A DNA stretch of 64,000 nt, from positions 1,676,181 through 1,740,180 of the forward strand of contig JADCRB010000024.1 in the NCBI GenBank assembly GCA_021464245.1. Direction: 5' to 3'. The notes below the pieces were generated by a model, which was not told the origin of the DNA, did not search any database, and saw only the letters and a program-made list of their open reading frames with translations. Position 1 is the first letter of the stretch, and every line of letters begins with the position of its first letter. The stretch comes from Carallia brachiata. Its lineage: Eukaryota; Streptophyta; Magnoliopsida; Malpighiales; Rhizophoraceae. This document shows, piece after piece, positions 1 to 9,545 of the stretch. Both the position numbers and the translations under genes were made by a program.

Positions 1-3000
1 GGTCATTTACATTTGGCCACCTAATGGTGCCTAATCCAATATCTGCTGAGTAGTCATCCAGTCATACACGATCGAAGCTAAACGACGAGTCATGGATGAT
101 TGAAGCTGTGTGGCATAGAGCCACAGACCCTGTCGCATCATGCACGAGACTACGGGAGAGAAAAGTTTGCGGATAAATGTAGGTGGACAGAGAAAACGTG
201 GATGGGTAGGAGGCGGAGAAATTTTTTTTTTATAATTAATTAATTTATTTGTATAACGAAATTAATTATTATAATAAAATTTAAAATATTTTTTATGTAT
301 TTTTTTATTAAAAAATTAAGTAATTTATTAGAAAATAAGTCAATTTATTAAAAAAAAAAATTTTCCATCTATTCTCTGTCTTCTTTTTTCTGTGCAGCTA
401 GTGGGATTCAAAGTTCGTTGGAATTTAATGGCGTGCAAGGACCGATTACACCGGACGCACAAATTTTATAAATTTACTCGAGGATAAAATTTTTTCTATT
501 TTATACAAAATATTATAATTATATAAATAATATTTTTAACTAGGTAATTTAATGTTATAGAAAATATCATATATGTAATATAAAAATCTTATTTATGGTA
601 ACAATTTTCTACTTAAATGCATTTATAAAATTTGTGTAAAATTTCCTAGAATTAAAGTTCTACAGTTGGCATTTGTCTCACTATCTATTTCAGTGCCTGT
701 TAGGCCCCTGGCGGATGCTGTTCAGTGAATTGTTTGTTTTTAAAGTAAGGTTTCGTGGTAAAAAATCTATTTTAGAATTATAATTTGTAGGTTGACTAAT
801 TTAAATTCTAATTATTTTTGTATTAAAAATTTATGGGAATGAAAATTGTACATTTCAAAAAACTTTCTTTTGTTTGGCAAAATCATATTCTAGACGTGAG
901 AAAATGAGTGCAGGACCTAAAGACAAAGCCTATCCAATGTATTGTCACTGTCAACTGCCATTATGGAAGAAAAAAGAAATAATAAAAAACAAAAAAATTC
1001 AAGTAGAATGACAAAAATGACCACTTTTTCGTACAATGTGATCAATTTTTTTTTTTATGTATTCAAAATACCAAATAAGTAAGGGTAATTTTATATTTTT
1101 AATTATATAATTTTATTTCTTTATTATTTTTCGTACATTCTAAATATATAAATTTATTTTTTAGTTATTTATTTTTTACATTTTTTATCTATCTAAATAA
1201 CAAATTTTTAACTTTTTTTTTCACAATTTTTTTTCTAATAATTTTTTTCTCATCAACTTTTTTTCTCACTAAAATCTCACAATTCCAACACACCATAAAT
1301 TGGGTAGTTTAAAAAATCGGTTTATTTTAATAAGAAAATGAATAAATTAATAAAATATGTATGCAATTTTAAAATATTAAGTTTATAAAGAATATAAAAA
1401 TTTTCGATATTGCTCAAGACTAATCGTGTGTCTTCAATCATAATAAATTAACAACTAACACAACGTATACGGATTTATTGTAGGTAAATTTACAATAATA
1501 TTAGCTTGTCTTTTTCATCGTTTTAATAAAGATAGGGAAGAGAATTTTTTTTTTTTTTTATTTTCTCTCCTCTAAGCCAAATGCAACAGACGAAATACAA
1601 ACTCCTTTTCTCTTCCCTTATCTTTCACTCCTTCAATCCATCCATTTGTTCTTAATTTCTGTTGTTTCCAACGAATAAACAATTTTTGAATGCAGATGAT
1701 CGACGTAAAACATTTACTTGAAATTGAAAAACAAAATACTATTATCATAAAAAGCAAAAAGAAGAGAATATATTCCTGATCAGAAAAAACTTCGATACTT
1801 CATTTAAGTAACTTCAAATAATTACATAATAATGTAAGTTATATGATAATTTAATTTATTAAAAAATAAAATAAAAAATTATGAAATAATAAAATTATAT
1901 AATCATTTATTGTTATTCGTATGAAATTAATTAAAAAATAAAGCCACTTGCAACTTGTTTGAGTGGTGGGCGTTTATGGAGAAAGAAATGAATTTAAGTA
2001 AAATGAGATAAGACTGATTGTCTGGAAGATGATGGAGTGGAATAAAAATTGGCAGGGCCCAATGATGTATTCCCTGACTCCACCCACACCAATTCGGCAA
2101 TTCCCTGGATAATTAACTATTATTTTTTTAAATTTTTGTGGGAAATTAATTTTTGCCCTAACGCGTATTTTTTTACTTTTTTTAAAAAAATTAATATTAT
2201 AATACATATTATTTTTTTTTTTTTATATATTTTACATATTTTTAAATAAAAATTAAAAAATATTTTTAACTTTATTTTCGAATACTAAAATATCTTGAAC
2301 ACAAAAAACATTCTAACATTTATGGCTCACATCTTCATTCTTCTTATTTTTCTCTTTTTTGTTTTTCCTCAAACAAAGTATTGGCGTAAAGATTGAGCCA
2401 CGAAGAAAAATCAAGAGAATACCAGAAACAAACCAAACAAAGCAAAACAAAACAGGACGTACTTTCAATTCCCCAGGGCAAAGAAAAGACAACAGCAAAA
2501 GTCCAAATCGTGTAAAAAAAAAGAAATTTTGTTTTTGGTCTAAAAAGAAGGGAAAATTTTAGTAGTAAGAGCGGAGCAACGCGCTGCCATTCTGAAGTAA
2601 TTTAATAAAAATTATTGAATTTTTTTAAATCTAATTAGATAGATTTGTGTAATTAATTTTAAAATAATAATGTAATTTTTTTACAAAGAATATATATATA
2701 TTTAAAATTTTTTGAAGCTTTTTATGTAATATTTACAAATATTTTATTTTTAAAAAATAAAAATTTTAAATAATTTAATTTAATAAATAAATAATAATAT
2801 AAATAGTTAAATAAATAAATACGCCTCTCGCACGTCTCATTCTGGTTTGTGATATGGTAAGAAAAAGAGAAAAAAGCTCGAGCTTCCCGACTGTAAACAG
2901 CCAACCTAGGGTGGGCCCCAGTTGCAGTGTTTGTTTGGTTCATTTCCAAACCGAGTATGGACCGAAGGACTGCCAGCGAGCGGTGAGCTTGGTTTTGCTC

Positions 3001-4092
3001 AGGGGGGGCTGTTTGAGTCTTTCAGAGAGTCGTTGACGAGCCACGAGCACGCACGGGGGGCCACCATATTATCAACGTGCCAAGTTGACAATTTTTTGAT
3101 AAAACCTAAGATTTCTCCCATTACATTATTTTAAAAAAATCATCGTACTATTTTATTTTGTGATTAATATTTTATTAAGAATTTAAAAAAATTACAAACA
3201 CATATAGGATTTTTAAAAATTATAATTTTAAGTATTTTATGTAACAAATCAATAAATACCATGTATTTGATATACAAATTAATATTGTTTAGTATATGTG
3301 TCAAATTTTTTATTTTATTTCGTCGTTAAAATATTTTTGAATGCATGATCAATATTTATCAGACGAGTATGTTAATTTTGTCAAACGTAGGTTTTTTCAC
3401 TCATGTTTTTGTGCAAAAATAGCAATAATCTATTTTCAGTCATATTAATGGAAGTCAAAAAATTAAAAAAATTATTGAACTTAAACATAAAATGATGTTC
3501 TAATGTGAATATCCCAACCGGCATCGTCATCCTATACGGGCTTTTTCTAATTTACCCCGTTATTTTCATGTGTATTTTTTAATAGTCTTAATAAAAGGAA
3601 TTAAAATAAAAAAAATTAATTTAAAAGAAAAAAAAAAAACAAAGGACAAGATGGAAAAGTCTCGAAGAAACCAAATACCAAGAGACACCGTTTCGTTTTC
3701 AATACGCGTCAGTTAGAGCGTGGAGTTTTCATCTTCTTCTCTCTCTCTGTTTCTCTCTCGGACAGAAGAGGCAATAGGTCTATAAATGGTTATTTAAGTC
3801 TCTCTGCAAACATAAGGTAAATAAAACAGTCCACACACTCCCAAACTACTGTTGTTGTTCACTTGTTGTTCCCTTGTCAGTTGTCATAAGAGCAATCTTC
3901 TAACAATCTCAATACTAGCAAATCCCCTTAAAGATAGTTCATTTCCAAGAGATTGTCCAAATTTTTGGGTCAATCAAACATAAGAAGGAACTGCCTAAAC
4001 CAACCCCCCCCCCCCCCCCCCCCCACCCACTAGCAAGAGCATTTCCTTTGGTTGTTCTTGGTTTTGTATTTCTAGTTTTCTTTTGGGACACC
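1..4092. other. AT-rich intergenic region, left edge
   Basis: No gene is recognised here. The sequence is mostly AT-rich spacer with long A and T runs. A short, more GC-balanced stretch lies at about 2830-3130, and its open frames are short and unlike any family I know. The last 350 bases (about 3720-4092) contain CT-rich sequence and read like the promoter and 5' leader of the Nudix gene that follows. Confidence 0.6.
4004..4024. repeat. Poly-C homopolymer of 21 bases
   Basis: An unbroken run of 21 C lies in the presumed 5' leader of the Nudix gene, about 70 nt upstream of its ATG. Runs of this length are unstable in replication and hard to sequence, so the exact length is doubtful. Confidence 0.9.
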
Positions 4093-5417
4093 ATGAAGAG
4101 CCTTTCTTGCTTCCTAGCAAACTTTGCAAATCTCATTTCTTTCATCTTCCATTTTTTGAGACACTCCCTTTGAAAAAGGTCTTGCCTTTGCATGTTGGGA
4201 ATGTGGTCTCTTTGGTTTCTCGCACTGGTAGGCATCTCCAGCGTTATGATAGAGGCTGTCGCCAAGTTGTGGGGTGCGTTCTCTTTTTCACTTGGGCTTT
4301 TTTTTTCCAACTGGTTGCCCCGCCCGGGTTTTTTTTCAAAAAGTTGGAAATTAGTTCTTTTTAATTTGAAGTTTTTCTTTGAAGTGGTTGGTTGTCAAAT
4401 TGGATGCATTTGTTCCTTTTCTTTTTCCGGTATTTGATACGTGCTATCGGTTCAAAGTTTTAATAGTTTTAAACTTTTTGATATGTGAATTTTTGCATAA
4501 TTTTGTTACTGTTGTCAATTGGTTTTTAGTTATTGGACAAATTCTATGTTCTAGGTGTTTAAGGAATGAGAATTGTTAGATTTTCCTGTTGAAATTCCTC
4601 ATCTGAATCATTTCCCCCCTTTTCCTGTTTGAAATCGTACAGGTGTATTCCCTACAGATATAGGAAAGCCAAAAAACTTAATGGAACTTGCAGTGAAGAA
4701 TTGGAAGTTCTTGTGATCAGTTCACAGAAAGGTCAAGCGATGTTGTTCCCAAAGGTACTAACTTTACTTGATCATGTGCTTGTGTGTACTTCACCTCTAT
4801 TTTCATTTAGAATGTTTGTGTTGGAAGTGTTGATTTTTGCCATACTTAACGTTGGTTTTGCTGCAATTAAACTTGCGGGAGGTTGGGAGAAAGATGAATC
4901 CATGGAAGATGGCCTTGCGAGAGACCATAGAGGAAGCGGGAGTGCTTGGAAATGTTGAAGTTAGTAGCTGTAAAACAACTTAATCATTGCATAGAGTTTA
5001 GTAATACTATTAACTCAATCAATTTAATTCTAATCTAGTTGTATTTGATGTAAATGCAGTGCAAATTAGGCAAATGGAGATATAAGAGCAAAAGGGGTGG
5101 CATGATGCATGAAGGTTACATGTTTTCTTTGCTTGTTGAGCAGCAATTAGATATTTGGCCAGAGAAAAATTTCCGAAAGCGAAGATGGGTATGTGTAAAT
5201 TGTGTCACTGCTTGTTTGAATCGTTTGATGGATGATTCTAATGGAACTGTTGGAGTTTATGACGTCTAATTTTTGCAATGTTCTGCAGGTTACAGTTGAC
5301 GAAGCTAGAGAAGTGTGCCAACAGTGGTGGATGAGGGAAGCTTTAGAAGAATTAGTCAGGCAGCATGCGCTTCTTCAACAACAAAAGGAGGAGATGAGAA
5401 AAACAGCAAACTTGTAA
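4093..5417 (+). CDS. Nudix hydrolase, NUDT4/17/18/21 type, reading frame broken
   Basis: Five exons fit GT-AG introns: 4093-4273, 4643-4754, about 4878-4959, 5060-5188 and 5289-5417. The product, about 210 residues, matches plant Nudix hydrolases of the organelle-directed NUDT4/21 group, which cleave nucleoside diphosphates linked to another moiety. Visible landmarks are the N-terminal VSRTGRHLQRYD, then VVGCIPYRYR, the strand MLFPK, the Nudix helix half ALRETIEEAGV, and the C-terminal VDEAREVCQQWWMREALEEL. Three lesions are present. The T6 run at 4152-4157 is one T short of joining the ATG frame to the conserved frame. The expected acceptor before 4878 reads CG rather than AG. Two bases are missing near 4911 inside the Nudix box. 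Using the AG at 4880-4881 restores the downstream frame but replaces the GGWEKDES half of the box. The family is clear; function of this copy is doubtful. Confidence 0.8.
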
Positions 5418-6281
5418 ATAGGCCATTTGTAATCTGAGAGTAACTAACAAAGAGCTTACTAGAAGAGCATCTTGTAAAAGAACTAGTTGTTTTTTTTTTC
5501 TTTCTTGGTTGCATGTAAAGAAGCCGATTCATTGATTCTTTTGATTTAGGAAATTATTTGATTCGTTCCACATGGTTTTCTTTTCCCTTTTTGATCAGCC
5601 ATATTGAAATCATAAGCCGGACTGGGGGGCCTGGGATTGATTACGAGCACAATTAGCCATTCCAAATTGAGGCCTTGTTGAAGTTATGATACAGTTTGTT
5701 GATTTCTTTCTTTTTAGCAGTTTTGTTGCTTGTGCTGACTAAATGCCGCCTTGTTGATGCGGCCGGCCTGGTGGGTTTTGGCTTGTTTGCGTTTGTTTTA
5801 TTATCTCTGGAAAAAGATGGCCATTGTAGCAAGCATGTAGATTGGTCGGCCATGAGAATATTGCATAGACAAGTTCGTTGGCTTGATTGATTGGAAATGG
5901 AGGGAAGATTTTTTAGGGAATAGAAAACTTTTACATGATGCTCACGTTAAGCATTACGCTAGAAAGAGATCATGTTTTATGACCAGGTTGGGAACTTGGG
6001 ATTGGGAAGCAGTCAAACCACTGGAAGCCGTGGTGGTACTGTAGTAGTGGTGGTGGTGCGTGCGATTTTTATTTTTGGCTAGCAAGCATCTAATTGTCGT
6101 AACCTTTTTCCAGCAATGCTTGAGGTATGATTGCAAATGGACCAAGTGCTTGATGCGCAGTTGATTTGATTTCTATTACTTGACAAAAGATTGCGGGGTA
6201 GAGTGTTGGTGGAAGATTTTGTGCAACCAATAATTTTTTTTTTTTTTGTCAAACATTAAAAAAAGTTAATATAAAAAAATT

Positions 6282-6621
6282 ATTAATTTTATATAAAATA
6301 ATAAATTTAATATTAATTTTATAAAAAAATAATAATTTATTCTTCTTAAACTTTTTTTATAAAATATTTAGTATGTGGTAATATGTCGTGAACAAAATTT
6401 GTATGTCTAGTTGATTTGTTCATAAGATTTCGTTTATTTTCTTGACATAATAATTATACACGTCAATATTTAGTAACACATATAATTGTTACGTTATTAA
6501 GATAGACAAATTTTGTTTACGTGATATTATAATGCGTTAGATTTATTATAAAAAAATATAACCTGTTAAATTATTATTTTTTAAAATTTATGTTAAATTT
6601 GTTATATCATGTAAAATTAAT
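6282..6621. mobile_element. Foldback MITE with long terminal inverted repeats
   Basis: The left arm (about 6282-6406) and the right arm (about 6508-6621, read as reverse complement) align over more than 100 bases with small gaps. The best core is GAACAAAATTTG on the left against AAACAAAATTTG from the right. A spacer of about 100 bases separates them. There is no coding capacity. A target-site duplication could not be fixed in the AT-rich flanks. The structure is that of a non-autonomous foldback or MITE element; the superfamily is unknown. Confidence 0.6.
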
Positions 6622-6721
6622 GTTTTTTTCTTTTTACATATTATCCATTGAGAAAGAGACATTAATGAGCACTCCTCGTACATTAGTTGAAGCAAATTGA
6701 AGCATTTAGTGTGAAATTTTT

Positions 6722-6868
6722 AATTTAACTTATAATTTTTTTAAGTATAATTCACTCATAATTTTATATTATATAATAAATAAAATTTATTTAACATAAA
6801 AAAATAATAAAATAGATTTATATCATGTAAAATTATGAATGAGTTATATTTAAAAAAATAAAAAAAAA
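6722..6868. repeat. Short AT-rich inverted repeat, possible MITE
   Basis: The left arm contains TTTAAGTATAATTCACTCAT and the right arm, reverse complemented, contains TTTAAATATAACTCATTCAT. Both are followed by AATTTTA(T/C)AT. The region can fold into an imperfect hairpin of about 145 bases. Related phrases recur near 8370-8510 and 9050-9180, so this may be a small dispersed family. Confidence 0.45.
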
Positions 6869-7060
6869 GTAACTACTGTTTATTGATATTACTTAAATAA
6901 ATATATTGTAAATATATTAATTATTTTATTTTTATGCTGAGATTGAGATGTACTGTTATTTTCATTTATCAATCTTTTAAAAAAATGACTTATAATCTGA
7001 ATATTATTAAATTTAAATAAATTTTTTTATATTTAATTATGGTATTTATGAGTTAGGAAT

Positions 7061-7607
7061 AAGGCTGCAAACGAGCCGATACATTCGTTAAAAATTCGAT
7101 GGCTCGGCTCGATAAAAACTCGGCTAGGGCTCGTTCATTTATTAAATGAGTAATACACGAGTCTAAAACTAAAACTCGTTTATTAAACAAGCCAAACCTG
7201 AACAATAGTAAGTTCAGTTCGGTACAAGTTCGTGAACAGCTCAATAAATGTATCATTAAGAACTCGTTTAATATGTATCATTATGGGCCTGTTTAATGTA
7301 TTAATAACACTTAATTATATCATTTAACTTTTAATATAAATAATAATGAAATTATGGTTGATTTTTTATTTGTTTTCAGATGCTCTCAACCTCTCAAGTC
7401 TACCAAACTCGTTGTCCCGAAAGACTTAAGTCCAACCTTAGTATATTATTCCTCTATTATTTCCTTTTGTCTCTCTTTTTTTATTTGATTTTTTTCTTAA
7501 TTAAAATAAAATTGCATATTTATTTTTTCTTTACAAAAGAATATAAATTTTTTAGATTAGAGAAAATTAAAATTACAATTAAGTAAATTGATTGATGATG
7601 CATAATG

Positions 7608-7649
<42 letters not shown>

Positions 7650-7843
7650 TTAGATTAAAAAAAAAATAACAAAACAAAAATCGAGTTGAGTTCGACCCGA
7701 ATTCAAACTTCGGTAAAATATAACAAGTCGAGCTCGAGTTTTCATTTTTAAAATTTGAATCGAGTTCAAGACAAACTCAAGTTTAAAAAATTTCTTAACG
7801 AGTCGAGTTCGAACTTGATCCAACTCAACTCATTTACACCCCT
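7061..7843. mobile_element. hAT-like non-autonomous transposon
   Basis: The left end starts AAGGCTGCAAACGAGCCGAT. The right end, reverse complemented, starts AGGGGTGTAAATGAGTTGAG and matches it at about 13 of 20 positions. The flanks are TTAGGAAT (7053-7060) and TTAAGAAT (7846-7853), an 8-bp duplication with one change, which is the size expected for hAT. Both subterminal regions are full of CTCG/GAGC phrases in opposite orientation, a pattern common in plant elements of this sort. No transposase frame remains, and a TA microsatellite lies inside. Confidence 0.6.
7611..7645. repeat. TA dinucleotide microsatellite
   Basis: About 17 uninterrupted TA units lie inside the hAT-like element. The length is probably polymorphic. 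Confidence 0.9.
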
Positions 7844-8049
7844 AGTTAAGAATCCACTGGAATTCGCAGAGTTCAGCAACCCGTCTCAACAATTCTTCAA
7901 ATTTGAAGAAGAAGAGTAGCGTAAGGTACAAAAAGAAAACTTTCGGAATAGCCACTAGACGACGACCTCATATGGTCGAAGAGAGGACCTTACAACTTAA
8001 ATATTTGTTGATTTTTACAAATAATGTGGGAACAGCTCCTGCCTGGTAT

Positions 8050-8206
8050 GATTGCAAGCACTAGGGTAAAGGAAAGGGTTGAAGTGACAGGATATGGAAA
8101 GGCAATGGCGATGACTGTGTAAGCTGACACATTTTCCTTTTCTACCTGCAACGACTGCAAGCACTAAGGCAAAGGAGCTACTTGAAGTGATATGCAATGG
8201 AAGGCT
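8050..8206. repeat. Diverged direct duplication, period about 104
   Basis: A block of about 53 bases containing GCAAGCACTAGGGTAAAGGA (near 8053) recurs with changes as GCAAGCACTAAGGCAAAGGA (near 8157). Both copies continue through TTGAAGTGA and GGAAGGC-like ends. No function is seen. Confidence 0.6.
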
Positions 8207-8751
8207 AGTGGCCAAGCGACATGAGAGTGTTCAAGCGATATGACAATTTTTTTTAATTAAAAATTCTGTTAACTTCTGAATTTTAAACTAAAAATTATTT
8301 ATTTTTATTTTCATAAATCTTATACAATTTTTACTAAAATTAAAATAAATGTGTTTGTTCATTTTATTTTTCTAAGTGAATAAAATTTATTTATAATCTA
8401 ACAGTATATAATTTATTTTTTTATTTTAAATAAATTTCACTCATTTCATAATATAAAATTACGAATAAATTATATTTATTTAAAAATATAATTAAATTAA
8501 AATTTTTAAAAAAAAACTTTGAAGAGTCATGCCTCATACGTATTAAAGTACATGGACTGAAACATGGGTTGGGTTGGATAGAAAAATTGATGGGTTCCAG
8601 GTGGGCTTGTGTTCACCGGGCCCCCGATTCAAAATTTGAATGAGCCATGTAAATCCACCCCGCATCTGCTGCATGCGACTCGTGTACATGATCGCACGCT
8701 TGACTTCTATTTACCCAATCTGAACAAAAATTGGTTAAAAAATCCCTTCGT

Positions 8752-8880
8752 TTTTTTTGTTTTTGGTTTTTTTTTTTGACTTGATCAGCATTTTATTAGG
8801 GCGGGTCGTAGAGTTCAAACGTTCAAAATTCCCTCTTGCCTAGCTGGTACCCCTGCCGAAGTACCAAATCATCCCGTAAT
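8752..8880 (-). mobile_element. Possible SINE remnant
   Basis: On the minus strand the order is a box A-like GGTACCAGCTAGGCAAGAGG, a box B-like GTTTGAACTC and a terminal A run (T run at about 8768-8779). This order suits a tRNA-derived SINE. No clear target-site duplication was found, so the call is weak. Confidence 0.3.
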
Positions 8881-8887
8881 GACAGTA

Positions 8888-8987
8888 TGACAGCAGTGTC
8901 ATTTTCTTTTTGGAGAAGATCAAATTGATCATTAGTGTGACAGCAGTGTCATTTTCTTTTTGGAGAAGATCAAATTGATCATTAGTG
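8888..8987. repeat. Perfect tandem duplication of a 50-base unit
   Basis: Positions 8888-8937 and 8938-8987 are identical 50-base units beginning TGACAGCAGTGTC. The unit contains the palindrome GATCAAATTGATC. The lack of any difference means a recent duplication or an assembly artefact. Confidence 0.95.
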
Positions 8988-9545
8988 CCTTTGACCCAAG
9001 AGTGTCCGTATATATTTCAATAATTTTATTTTTAGTATTTATTTATTTTATTTTATTTTAATAAATAAAATTAATTTATAATTTAATATTATTTAAATAT
9101 TATTTTTAATTTTTTTATTTAAATGAACATCAATAATTATATAGTGTCAGATTATGATTAAATTACACTCATTTAAAAAAAGAATCAAAATAAAAATTTC
9201 TTTTTATTTTAATTTTTGTGTTGAGATGAATTGTAATTATTATTTTTAAAATGAGAATTAATATTTTTAAAATATAAAAATAATGAATATTTTAAAAATA
9301 AATATTAATTTTTATTTTAAAAATAATAATTTTAGTTTTAAACGACACGAAATGAATGGATGATATAAAAATATCAGGAGGCTAACTTCTTTTCTTGACC
9401 CAAATCCATTGTAACGAGCAGTGGCAGGATTAGCATTTGTGTTCTACAACAGGGAAAGTACATTAGTTCTCAAAAAGCTTTCGAGGCCAGTAGAACAGAC
9501 TTGCCTAGCTCCTTTCTCCATTGAAGTGCTGAAGCTGTACTGCAA

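Larger units (their letters stand above)
5418..9545. other. Intergenic region rich in small transposable elements
   Basis: No protein gene is recognised between the Nudix stop and the zinc-finger gene. The region holds the Nudix 3' flank, a foldback MITE, smaller related AT-rich inverted repeats, a hAT-like element, a TA microsatellite, two direct duplications and a possible SINE. Most of these are listed separately. Confidence 0.6.
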
